25,576 nucleotides of DNA from NCBI GenBank assembly GCA_003427395.1, contig BFEA01000134.1, positions 224,521 through 250,096 of the forward strand, in the 5' to 3' direction. How positions within the stretch are numbered: position 1 is the first letter of the stretch; every line of letters starts with the position of its first letter. The DNA is from Chara braunii. Its lineage: Eukaryota; Streptophyta; Charophyceae; Charales; Characeae. The translations under genes were made by a program, and so were the position numbers. Below, piece after piece: positions 16,781 to 25,576 of the stretch. The notes under the pieces were generated by a model, which worked only from the letters and a program-made list of their open reading frames with translations, did not search any database and was not told the DNA's origin.

Positions 16781-16837
16781 GTTTCAATTTCGTTCAAAAA
16801 ATAAAATATGTCCGTTTTGACGAAATCGTTGTTTTGT
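16781..16837 (+). repeat. 57 bp hairpin-forming dispersed repeat, copy 2
   Basis: Matches 11627-11683 at 53 of 57 positions in the same orientation and keeps the ATTTCGT...ACGAAAT pairing. It lies about 100 bases upstream of the third SINE-like block. Confidence 0.85.
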
Positions 16838-16947
16838 CACTTGGATTAGTACTTGAACGGTTTAACATCTACTGGCTGTATTACGAGGGGTGATATGAGC
16901 ATTATCCCGTACTTTGTCTAGTACAACTTTTCTGATGACTCCAATAT

Positions 16948-16990
16948 GTTGGTGGGGAGCTACACTTACTGGAAACTGGGTCCAGTGTCC
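16948..16990 (+). repeat. SINE-like dispersed repeat, copy 3 (partial)
   Basis: TTGGTGGGGAGCTACACTTA then CTGGAAACTGGGTCCAGTGT matches the central block of the copies at 12384-12595 and 13325-13565, in opposite orientation. Only the middle segment is clearly conserved. Confidence 0.6.
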
Positions 16991-16999
16991 CATTAGATA

Positions 17000-17560
17000 C
17001 AAGATACAAAATGTGTCGGGGTCATCACCCGACTTCAACTAAAATTGGATAGAATGGACGAGATCAAGATATGTGTCATTTGTGTTGTCCCAACCACATT
17101 TCGACTCCAGCTGCCTCTTCAACTGTTTGGTAACTATCATATTGGAGCAATTTTGTGTCAAATATACGAAGCATTTAACTCTATAGGGGGGTCAATAGTC
17201 GCCCTATCTAGCTAACCCACTCCCCCCTCATCAGGGAAGACTTGTAACAATGAAGACATCCACTCAATCAATGTTTCAAACGTGGATATGTTTTTATTGA
17301 ACCACCAGTACTTCCGAGATATTTTTGTTGGAAACATCTCCCTCGTCGACGAAAATGAGCTGATTACAGGGAGGCGTCCGACCTCAAGCGTCGTTCTTGC
17401 ATCAACCAGCTATAGGTTACTGAAGAGAACATGGCAAATGACATATTACATCACATAGAGCGCTGAGCCCTTCATCTGTTTCCAACCGTAACCTTTTATG
17501 ATTGACTGGGTACCTCCCCTCTCCGACGAAATCTGATCTACTTCGCGAGTGATCCCGTAT
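17000..17560. other. Unassigned DNA left of the inverted repeat
   Basis: No gene found. Several short strings (GGGGGGTCAATAGTCG at about 17186, GATTACAGGGAGGCG at about 17361) look weakly like the reverse complement of the region 24450-24700, so the left arm of the large inverted repeat may extend this far. The match is too degraded by eye to set a boundary. Confidence 0.4.
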
Positions 17561-17754
17561 TTCCCCAGCGGTACCACCTTCTATTCTGTTTGAAGTATAA
17601 GTGAAAAATATTTATTGTTTGACTTAATTTATTTCAAGATTTAATTTAGATCACATGTGTTTGAAATAAGACGAGAATAATGAGGGAATGGTGGTAAAAA
17701 AAGAAGAAAGGTGATTTTGCTTGCGTTTGACACGGTCAACCAAAGACTGGGTTT

Positions 17755-18615
17755 GATCTCTAAGTTGAGCAAGTCCAATGCTATGTTGTTCTTTGAATCG
17801 TTGAGTTGCTCGCTTGATTTTCAAATATTGGACCTATCCTAAGTTGGACGGTCGAGTCAGATGTTTTTCTTGGGGTTCCTGAACGGAGAACGAACCCTGC
17901 CCTAAGTTGGGGGGTCTAAATTCCCTACTTGTTTTAATTGTCAGAAATGACTCGATAGATTCTAAGTTGCGTGTATTAAACCTTTTGCTTTATTTACGAG
18001 GGAATAATTGGCAGAATCTAGCCATATCCCTAAGTTGGGGTGACATAGTCAGGAGACGTGAACTTAAAACAGAACCAAAATATAAAATTTAACATATGCA
18101 TACATTATGTATGTACTTTTGCGGATTAGGCGCCATAAGTTGGGAGGTTTAGTCAATAAGTCAAGTAGAATAAAAAATAAGTAAAGAAACAATATAGTGT
18201 ATAATTTTGATAGTAACCTGGAAAGACTAAACGTATCCCTAAATTGGGGTGGTTCAATCTTACACCCGTAATAACATGAAAAGTAGAGAGATAGTGTAAA
18301 GGCGTTAATTAAATATGATTAAGGCAACAATTTAATCGTCTGCCTAGAAGCGAGAAAAAATTGTGAATTTGCTATTAAATGTAAATAGTATTATGGAAGC
18401 TGACCATATCCTTAAGTTCGGGCGTCCAGTCTTGCGTCGTATGTTTGTGTCAGACAAGTTAACGACATCCCTAAGTCGGGGTGGTCTAGTTTTATGTAAG
18501 ATGTACCTATGTGGGCAGACTAACCATATCCCTAAGTTGGGGTGGTCTAATCAAATGTCTTTTATCGTTATTAAGGCAGCAATTGCATGTACCTCTAAGT
18601 TGGGGTGGTCCAGTT
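17755..18615 (+). repeat. Left outer array, CCCTAAGTTGGGGTGGTC units
   Basis: About eleven units, at roughly 17762, 17838, 17902, 17963, 18029, 18132, 18236, 18410, 18470, 18529 and 18594. The consensus is ATATCCCTAAGTTGGGGTGG followed by TCTAGTC. The conserved word is separated by 55-170 bases of poorly conserved AT-rich spacer. The last three units are tightest (about 60 bases) and most alike. Open frames at 17907-18092 and 18363-18656 only read through the array. Confidence 0.88.
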
Positions 18616-18789
18616 ATACGATCTTTAAGGAGAGAACTCAGGATAAAGCAGGGTAACCTTATGGATAGTCAGAATTAGAGTTGATTCGTGATACTATCTT
18701 AGAAAAACTATCATGAGATCAATCTTTAGCTCTGATAACTGAGTTAAGTGTCATAAATTATCTAAAGTATAGTTACTTTGTGCTTTTCG

Positions 18790-19210
18790 TATCCGTCTTA
18801 GTATAAATGTGGTAATCTACCTCCCTAAAGGAAGTGCTGCCAAAACTTTTAATAATTTAATATTTTAGAGGAGTTGGTTAAATGTTCTCTTTGCAAAGTC
18901 GGATTGTTTTGTGATTCTACTTTTGACTTACGAAAAATATGGGTAGCTTACTTTCTTAAAGAAGTGTTGCCAAAAATTTTGTTAAATCAAAGAGTTAGAT
19001 AAAATATGCCCTTGCGAAGTTAATTTGTATTTTGATTAGTAAAACATTTTTTAGTCCACTTTCTTAGGGGCAATGCGGCCAAAAGTTTTGTAAAATTAAA
19101 AAAGTAGTCAAAATTTAGATTGTGAAAAATTTCGCAATCCAACCTATCTAGGGAAGATGCTGCCAAAATTTTTAACAATCTCTAGTGGTAAGGAGGAGAC
19201 TATTAGAGGA
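18790..19210 (+). repeat. Left inner array, ~120 bp unit with GTGYTGCCAAAA
   Basis: Four degenerate units. Each carries a CTACCT/CTTTCTTA stretch, then AAGTGCTGCCAAAAC, AAGTGTTGCCAAAAA, CAATGCGGCCAAAAG or AAGATGCTGCCAAAAT. A (A/T)-rich stretch, GAGTTRGWTAAA, and TGCAAAGT or TGCGAAGT follow. The same features appear in inverse orientation at 21760-23185. Confidence 0.85.
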
Positions 19211-19987
19211 GTTAGATCTTGATATGTACTATATTCTCTATGCGCTTTAAGCATACAATAAGTTTTTTCACATGTGTTGCGGTGCAGGTCCGCGTTCGAC
19301 TGAATAATCGACTAGTTCGGCCTGATCTACCAAGGATCATCAACCTTCTTTTATTTTTAGATAACATGTCGGTTTGCGATAGAACCCTACTTATCTTTGC
19401 ATATCAACCTAGTGCCTTAGCGTCATAGGTTTTATATGTTTCTTGAGATTTCACCTAGATTTTTTTCTAAAAACGAGTTGCAGAGTATGGTACGGTTGCA
19501 TTCGTTAGTGCGTAGCAATTTATGCGATCGCAGGCATGCGTGGGAGATGATGAATTGAGTTGCTATGAGTCCCATGACTGCTTGTGTGTGTGAGAATGTT
19601 GATGAACAAACCACATCAATAATCGTAGACGTGATTTCCCGATTGCCACGCAACCTTATGTCTGAACGATTCAACCAATTTGTTTTGCGAGGCCATTATG
19701 ACCAAGAACATACGTGCGCACGTTTATACGTGAGACTCACAATGAGTCACACATTTACTCGCACGAGAAACTGTATACTTATGTACGGGAAACATCGCAT
19801 GCACGATTACTTAGACTCCTTGTTGAGAGTTGCTTGATGGGATGCCAATGTTCTAGATAAGAAGGTCGGGGTGTCACTAGTCACGACACACGACCTCTTG
19901 TCTACAAGAAACCTCTGCCACTTCTCTTTGTAGGTTGTAGAAAAGGGTAAAACGCACAACGACACCCGCGATTATCTAGTGTTAGCG
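19211..19987. other. Left arm inner segment, no recognised gene
   Basis: Plus-strand frames at 19219-19428 and 19565-19837, and a minus frame at 19432-19674, have no domain I recognise. Parts of 19850-19987 look homologous to the inverse of 20810-20930 (GTCACTAGTCACGAC against GTCACCACAGGTACGAAC), supporting this as arm sequence. Confidence 0.5.
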
Positions 19988-20032
19988 GAATAACCCCTCA
20001 AGACGAGTGTCAGCGGACACTTGAGTGTCGAA
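19988..20032. repeat. Inner inverted repeat, left copy
   Basis: Contains ACCCCTCAAGACGAGTGT and GGACACTTGAGTGTCGAA. It is the reverse complement of 20764-20808 at 38 of 45 positions. It marks the innermost clear pairing of the large inverted repeat. Confidence 0.88.
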
Positions 20033-20763
20033 TACAATCCTTGAAACAATTAAAAATTGTGTTGTCGAGCGTATCAGTCCCGTGCAGGGCGGGGCCCTTC
20101 CGACCACGTCAGGCAAGAGTTGGTTTTACTCGCAAATACACAAGGAGTTTTCGCAAGCCGCTTCGGCCGAGTCCGCCAGCCATACCTCTCGTGAACCACT
20201 ACGACAAGATAGGGCCAACGTGAGGTACAACTTACCAGGTCCTCCACCTGCAGGAGTTGTCACCTCCCTTCGGTAGGCGTATCCCCGCCGAGCTACCAGT
20301 CCACAGTACGAAAGCTAATCAGTTGCAAGCGCGAAGGTGGACCAACTGAAGGCGTTTCTCGTTCGCTATAGCATAGGTGATACGCGCGGTCTCACACCTC
20401 TATCGGACCCGCATGCGAACCGACGCATTGGGGGGTTGAAGTCCCAAGCGTGATTCGTCGCCGATCGACTAGGACGCATCTCATTCACCACTCGTTACAC
20501 CACTCTTAAAACATAAAAATAAAACACACACACACATACGAAATAACACAAACAACACAAGCAATCCTGGACCCTTCAGTAGCCATCCCATAACCTTCCG
20601 ACTCAGAAATCGAATAGGCGTTGCGCGCTTCTAAGTATAAAAATGCGAGATCGTAGAGCCTTCTCATATCAATTAGCAATGCATATTTACACAAGCGGTC
20701 GTAACGATGACATACTATGTAAAACCCATAATCAAACGGTTCTCGATAATCTCGAGGGTCGCG
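20033..20763. other. Central loop of the inverted repeat, no recognised gene
   Basis: About 730 bases of balanced composition with open frames at 20025-20276 (plus) and 20506-20775 (minus), neither with a recognisable domain. GAGCGTATCAGTCCCG followed by GGGGCCCTTCCG (20069-20102) resembles GAGCGTATCGGCCCCG/GGGCCCTTCAGG inside the endonuclease region at 8839-8866. This is a short similarity that may be chance. A short (CA)n lies at 20524-20535. Confidence 0.45.
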
Positions 20764-20808
20764 TTCGATACTCAAGTGTCGGCTAACACGCGCCTTGAGG
20801 GGTCAATC
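20764..20808. repeat. Inner inverted repeat, right copy
   Basis: Partner of 19988-20032, with 7 mismatches over 45 bases and no gaps. Confidence 0.88.
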
Positions 20809-21759
20809 TCTCGACGCTAGACAACCACCAAGTGCGGTTAAGAACCACACTCTCTTCTGCACCCAGCGGAGAGTGGGTGATATAAAGGTTCGTACCTGTG
20901 GTGACAATTATTTCTTATTTCCTGGAGACGAGCTCCATCATCCAGAGTTTGGAGCGAACTCAAGGAGTTTGACTTTGACGGTTGCCACAAACTAAAACGT
21001 TCAACCATAATAACTCTAAAAAACAAAAGGTAAAAAAAAATCTTCATTTTCTCTCAACGCACAATCTGTTTAAGGTAAACCTTTGCGCACTGTCACAATA
21101 AGCCGCATGAACACTCGATGCGTATGTATGTACATATATATAAAGGGTTATAAATATGTGACGATCACTTCTCACAATCACAGTGAGAGTTCTGTCAGCC
21201 ATATATATGTGTGTAATCGCAGGCAGTCAATCCAAAGTTCGAACCACAAACATACTTACAATCACATCAAAGATTTAACAAAGAGTCCACACACTACAGA
21301 GGGTCAACTTCAACCATTCTCTGCACTCATACTCCTTGCTTTAGCCACACAAAACTAAACCTTAACGCACCCTTCCAACAATAAAGTACTCAGTACCTTT
21401 GTTAAATTGCTATTCAATAAAGTTCGGGTAAAACCACAACGAAACAATTCAAACCACAGGGTGAAAACCTTTAGGTTGAATGACAAAAATGAATTAGAGT
21501 TGAGTCGTAAGCCGATGAATCGGTAACCGACCTGTTATCAATGATAACTGATCATAATCCTCGTGGGATGAAGTTGAATCTAAGCCCAAATTCTGAATTA
21601 AACGATCGAGAGGACCTATAACCTAAGAAAGACCAATTCCCAAGCTAAGTCATCAGTGTATGGGGAATGAATCTCCATAACATATTCTCACTCAAAAACC
21701 TCCTACTAACTAAGTCTAAGTCCGACTCGAAGCCAGTGCCCAAAGAAAGGCAGACTTTT
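20809..21759. other. Right arm inner segment, no recognised gene
   Basis: AT-moderate DNA with an ATATATAT tract at 21135 and no domain-bearing frame. The minus frame 20838-21047 and plus frames 20795-20995 and 21083-21358 are unassigned. Partial inverse similarity to 19850-19987 is seen at 20810-20930. Confidence 0.5.
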
Positions 21760-23185
21760 GGCAGAATCTCTCCTATTTAAGGATGGATCACAAAAATCGT
21801 CACCTGCCAAAATATAGTCTAACTCCTCTAAACTACAAAAATTTCGACAACGCTTCCCATAGAAAAAATGACTTTTCAGAATTTATATCAGCTCGCATAC
21901 AAAAATAGAAATAGAGTGGCGGATGGCCCAGTGGTTAGGGCACCGGTTGGAAATGCACATTGTGGTTTGAGGTTGCGGGTTCAAATCCGCAACCTCGTGC
22001 ATATGCCGCCGGCACGGCGTTAGGTTGACGCACTACCACTCACACACTGAGCGCGCACGCTCCTAGGGGTACGGATGTACACTGGGGTATAACCGTTCAA
22101 CACTGGACTTGGGGAGTCACCTGCAAGGGTGCTCACTAGATGATAACAACCTAACCGTAATTCCTGGGTCCCTGCAACGGTTGAGCACATGCCTCCCCTT
22201 GGGGTTGTCGACGCCATGGGGGGGGAGTGGCTCCGGGAGGGGCAGGCTCAGTTGGCGTGTGAGGGAGGAGTGAGGGGGTCACTCCTCGCCTAGCAGGGAC
22301 TGACGCGTCCCTGTAGCACCATGGTGGCTGTGGTGCTTACGCCTCCCGGTCGTGGAGCCGCAGGGAGGTGAAGCCCTGAGTGGGTGCTAGGTGACCCCCG
22401 GCGCATCCGCTTGGTAGCGCCGGTCTGGGCGGAAACTCCCGGGTGGGTAGCGAGGATTGTGAGTCCCCTTCTTGACAGATCACTGGATAAGTGGGTGGAC
22501 CCGCTCCACCGTCAGTAAGGCCCACCCCGACGCGGAAAACCCTCTGGCGGACATCCTCCCTGGGTCATAACCCCCGACACCTCTATAACCCTTTAAAAAA
22601 AAAAAAAAAAAAAAATTGAAATAATCTTTGACTCTAGAAAGTTAAATTTTGTCTAACTCCCTGAATTAGTAAAAATTGGGCAGCATCTCATATAAATAAG
22701 CAAGCTTCCCAAATTTATACTAAGTCACATAAAAACTCAAAGTGAGATTTCAGTTCAGCTAATACAAAATTTAACTAACTCCTTATATTTGTAAAAATTT
22801 CGACATTGCTTCCCGTAGAGGAAATAACTTAGTAGGATTTATACAAAGCTAAGTTAAAAAATCTAAAATAACTTTGACTTTGCAATGTCCAAATTTTGTC
22901 TAACTTTCTGAATTAACAAAAATGTGGACAGCACTCGCTTTAGAACACGAGGCTTTCCATATTTTTCTAAGCCATATAAAAAACTTAGACAAGTTGAACT
23001 TTGAATATTCAAAATTTGACTAACTCTTTGGTTTTATAGAAATTTTGGCAGCGCTTCCCGTGGAGAAAGTGGCTTACTAAGATTTATATAAGACCAAATA
23101 TAACAAAAGATCCCAGAAAATACGAGAATTGACGTAAGTAAAAAAAACTTGACTTAGAAAATGCAGAAATTGAACTAACTCCGAT
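21760..23185 (-). repeat. Right inner array, ~120 bp unit, split by a SINE
   Basis: TCTAACTCC-type starts lie near 21817, 22655, 22773, 22900, 23020 and 23176. Each is followed by AAAAATTTCGACAACGCTTCCC, CAGCATCTC, GACATTGCTTCCC, CAGCACTCGC or GGCAGCGCTTCCC. Spacings are 118, 127, 120 and 156 bases once the SINE at 21914-22615 is set aside. The reverse complement (GTGCTGTCCACATTTTTGTT, then AAAGTTAGACAAAATTTGG) matches the left array at 18975-19010. Confidence 0.85.
21914..22615 (+). mobile_element. Long tRNA-derived SINE with A21 tail and target duplication
   Basis: The head is GGATGGCCCAGTGGTTAGGG (A box; GCCC/GGGC D stem) with a T arm TTGCGGGTTCAAATCCGCAA containing the B box GGTTCAAATCC. 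GGCGGAT near the start can pair imperfectly with ATGCCGCC at 22003-22010 as an acceptor stem. A GC-rich body of about 590 bases follows, with no reading frame of note. The element ends in A21 (22595-22615). AAAAATAGAAATA (21901-21913) and AAAAATTGAAATA (22611-22623) are a 12/13 target duplication overlapping the tail. The insertion interrupts a unit of the right inner array, so it is younger than that array. Confidence 0.85.
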
Positions 23186-23384
23186 GACTCTAGCACGTGG
23201 CGAACAACTAGAGCAACTACCTATCAAACTAAAACTCAAACGAAGTAGTGATCTCACTCAGCCACATGCAAGGTCAAACCACGTTGGTAAGTACTCTCAC
23301 CAGTCTCCAAGTCAAATATTCATAGATTAGTTCATGAAACCCTCAGATGATATATCCCTTATACCCAACTTACATATGGCATGG
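23186..23384. other. Spacer between right inner and outer arrays
   Basis: No gene; balanced composition. It corresponds in position to 18616-18789 of the left arm. Confidence 0.5.
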
Positions 23385-24140
23385 TGTTAGACCATTCAAC
23401 TTAGAAACAATGTCTAACATGCCTTATGATATACACGAACAGATTGCACAACTACTTTTTCCTTCTTTGGGCATATGACTAAACCATTTTGCGTAGAAAC
23501 AATGTTTGGTCGCCCTGAACTGTTTAATATCCAAAGTTTAATCATTTATGACTTCGTTTTAAAAAAGAAAAGAAAATATGGGCAGGGGCCAGAGCCATTC
23601 GGCTTGGAAAAAATGCTCAGCTTGCCCAGATTACTTCCAATTATATTATGTGGTTTCCTTTCTCTTTTTAATGGTATGGCTTAGTGTTTGACCATTCAAC
23701 TTATAAACAATGTTCAACTGTCAGTTCACATGCAAATATAAATAAAGTATTTTTCTGTTATACTCAGTTTATACTTATGTGCGTGGCTTCAGGCTAAATC
23801 ATTCAGCTTAGAAATAATGTTTAGCCTTAAACAAAAAATCCTCCCTTAGAAATAAAACAATAAGCTAAATCATTCAACTTAGAAACAATGCTCAACCTAT
23901 CCTCATTCATCTTAAAAACATGAAGTTAGATCGCTCAACCCAACTTCAGTCAGAAACCCTCAAAAGAAACAGATAGACCAAACCATTCAGCTTAGAAACA
24001 ATGCTTGGTCCCAAATATCAGCCAAACAAACCCTCAGCACAACAACCAGATCATTCAACTTAGAAACAATATTTGACCCTTCAGAAAACAGTCAAATAAA
24101 CATAGCCCCGGACCATTCAGCTTAGAAACAATGTCCGGTC
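23385..24140 (-). repeat. Right outer array, GACCATTCAACTTAGAAACAATG units
   Basis: About nine to ten units, at roughly 23390, 23480, 23594, 23689, 23797, 23868, 23930 (degraded), 23979, 24050 and 24112. The consensus GACCATTCAACTTAGAAACA continues ATGTTTGGTC, so each unit also carries GACCA...TGGTC as a small inverted pair. The reverse complement aligns with the left array word (CTAAGTTGgggTGGTC), but the two arms have diverged to distinct consensus sequences. A frame at 23475-23684 reads through the array. Confidence 0.88.
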
Positions 24141-24349
24141 CTTGGTTGACCTAGTCAAATACATACAAAACTGAAAATAAAGAAGAAATTTAAGTTTTTC
24201 ACGCTCATTCCTTCCATTCAGCCTGATTAGATCTTGTAAAAGAAAGCAAAAGTCATAGGGGAACACATGCACACAACAACCAAAACTAGAGGGAGATATT
24301 CAAACATCGCTATAGTGGGTTCATATAGTCAGAAGGTGGTATACCTCTC

Positions 24350-24970
24350 AGTTCCCTGCCTCCAGAACCTCGCCTAGGTTTCGGCAGAGCACCCATAATC
24401 GGTGGGCGGACTCCCCACAGAGTCTTGATGCGGTCCTACGGGTTGCAATCCCGCCTGCTGCATTCCTCTCTGAATAGAATTAGACTTAGATTAAGAAGGG
24501 CAGAAGGAGGGGTTTCAGACTCTCGAGATACAGGAGGGGGATAGACTCAACTCGCAGGAGAGGGCCTCACAATCTTCAATCGCCTGAGGGTTTCGCAACT
24601 ATGGACGATGTCGTAACAAAATGGCTAACCCATGCGCAATTGCAGATCAAGCGGCACTCTGACGGACTTTCAAGTCGTAGCGGTGACCCCCCCTTACTTT
24701 TATTCAGCCTAACCACCCATCTAAGTCGCAATGCCTCTCCAAGAGTGCAACATGCAGATTGATCAGTCCTTCGTCTTGACCAGGTACATGCTGCGTTCAA
24801 ACGTTTCGCTAGCAGGGCGTGGTTGGTAGATTGTGCATGGGCGCAGGGACCAAGAGTGAGGGAAATGAAACTTTCCTTAGAACTGGTAATGATACACCCC
24901 ACTTAACGGCCAACCTACCAGACTCAATTTGGTCAAAGGTGAGGACGAATATACCGCTTAAAGCATGGGA
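24350..24970. other. Unassigned DNA right of the inverted repeat
   Basis: Contains GC-richer DNA and a minus-strand frame at 24576-24902 (108 codons) without recognisable domain. Weak inverse similarity to 17180-17560 is possible. No RNA gene or element ends were recognised. Confidence 0.4.
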
Positions 24971-25486
24971 TCACACGACCATCAGATAAGCATTTTCACC
25001 TTCTACACTCTTGCTCACTCTGTCCCGCACCCACCACGTACTTGCCTCCAACACCCGCACCTCCCCTGATCCGAGGCACACAGACCACGACTCCGAAACG
25101 CAGGTCGTGGCCCCGAAAACAGTCTGTGGCCACTTTGAAATAAGGCAGCAACGCCAACCAAAGCGTATGTGGGTGTCGACTATGTAGATTGCTGCCAAGA
25201 TCCTGTGCATGTCTTCACAAATCGTGCTCATATCAGAAATCAAAACCAAATGACTCTTCTCTCTCGACTTCAGCTCATAACAGGTGCCCCATCTCATTAA
25301 CAGTTATGGTGCCCCAAGCAAGCTCCTCGCCTGACAATCTCTCTTGCTTGGGTCGAACACGAGTGCTTGCACCTCAGATCTGGAAGCACGGGCAACGCTC
25401 CGGCTCTGCTTTGCAAAGTTGGCCTGCAAGCAACAATGTTTTGTCTGCTCGGTAAGCTCCCACCTATTATACTCCTCTCGGATCAT
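24971..25486 (-). pseudogene. Unknown protein remnant, one in-frame stop
   Basis: On the minus strand, a frame from 25486 to 24971 is open except for one TAA at 25306-25304, giving about 171 codons. The upstream half has a basic stretch (RSVARASRSEVQALVFDPSK). The downstream half includes VLISDMSTICEDMHRILAAI then YIVDTHIRFGWRCC, with Cys and Trp residues that are unusual for random frames. I recognise no family. It could be a decayed gene, a piece of an element, an exon set with an unrecognised intron, or chance. A (GA)n tract lies just upstream on this strand. Confidence 0.3.
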
Positions 25487-25499
25487 TTCACTGAGTTGA

Positions 25500-25518
25500 G
25501 CTCTCTCTCTCTCTCTCT

Positions 25519-25576
<58 letters not shown>
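25500..25576. repeat. (CT)n microsatellite at window edge
   Basis: CT dinucleotides with one TTTTT interruption (25521-25525), running off the end of the window, so its full length is unknown. Confidence 0.98.

Larger units (their letters stand above)
17560..24350. mobile_element. Large foldback-type element with subrepeat arrays in inverted arms
   Basis: Five matched segments define the inverted arms. (1) GCGGTACCACCTTCT at 17569 pairs with AGAAGGTGGTATACC at 24330. (2) 17723-17750 pairs with 24135-24162 at 22 of 28 positions. (3) The CTAAGTTGGGGTGGTC array (17755-18610) faces the GACCATTCAACTTAG array (23385-24140). (4) The ~120 bp inner repeat (18790-19200) faces its inverse (21760-23185). 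(5) 19988-20032 pairs with 20764-20808 at 38 of 45 positions. All are in mirror order about 20400. The loop (20033-20763) has no recognisable protein. Long inverted arms built of tandem subrepeats are the hallmark of foldback elements. An old inverted duplication is the alternative. The outer ends and target duplication are unresolved. Confidence 0.6.

Noticed and set aside
20069-20102. Second fragment of the Penelope-like endonuclease
   Set aside because: Only about 25 bases (GAGCGTATC and GGGCCCTTC words) resemble 8839-8866. There is no supporting protein similarity, so I do not annotate it.
21914-22010. Functional tRNA gene
   Set aside because: A and B boxes are present, but acceptor pairing is imperfect, the anticodon arm is unclear, and the sequence continues into a long body with a poly-A tail and target duplication. 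It is a SINE head.
17755-24140. CRISPR-like array
   Set aside because: The words are degenerate, the spacing varies from 55 to 170 bases, the setting is eukaryotic, no cas genes are present, and the two arrays mirror each other as inverted arms.

Overview
The window is eukaryotic, repeat-dominated intergenic DNA. I see no intact host protein gene, no functional RNA gene and no bacterial operon structure. The base composition is patchy: AT-rich filler is interrupted by GC-rich islands, long microsatellites, homopolymer tracts and decayed retroelements. Two stretches of N (59 bases at 12325-12383 and one at 16101) show it is a draft assembly. The organism is an inference. The zinc-knuckle, GIY-YIG and reverse transcriptase protein remains resemble those I associate with streptophyte green algae such as Chara, and they fit the Chlamys type of Penelope-like element known from green algae. 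I hold a charophyte origin at roughly even odds.

Layout. 1-2050: four microsatellite zones ((CA)n, (TG)n, TCTCTG-type, and two successive (CT)n(CA)n blocks) in AT-rich DNA. 2050-4930: AT-rich DNA with a degenerate ~135 bp tandem repeat (3419-3700) and two diverged copies of one dispersed repeat (about 4000-4280 and 4466-4920). 4930-6090: nothing recognisable. 6095-7345: GC-rich clusters of short self-complementary words beside poly-A or AT tracts. 7414-10503: the main element, a decayed minus-strand retroelement. It has a CCHC zinc-knuckle ORF1, then a GIY-YIG endonuclease, a CxC linker and a reverse transcriptase cut off just after motif A, where the sequence folds back on itself in a near-perfect 2 x 67 bp palindrome. 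Endonuclease upstream of RT with a CxC linker is the permuted Chlamys/Naiad Penelope-like architecture.

11200-16400: a mosaic of small repeats. It holds a compositionally distinct exon-like island against the assembly gap, SINE-like repeats, a ~174 bp MITE with long terminal inverted repeats, a GA/G-tract region, a Ty3/gypsy RNase H-integrase remnant (14656-15090), a tRNA-headed repeat, and a 144 bp tandem repeat interrupted by a single N.

17560-24350: the least explained structure. It is a large inverted repeat in which each arm carries two families of tandem subrepeats in mirror order. The outer family is built around CTAAGTTGGGGTGGTC on the left and around GACCATTCAACTTAGAAACA on the right; the inner family is a ~120 bp unit. 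The right arm has been split by a ~700 bp tRNA-headed, poly-A-tailed SINE with a 13 bp imperfect target duplication. No protein is recognisable inside it, so it looks like a non-autonomous foldback-type element or an old inverted duplication. 24500-25490 holds unassigned minus-strand reading frames, and the window ends in (CT)n.
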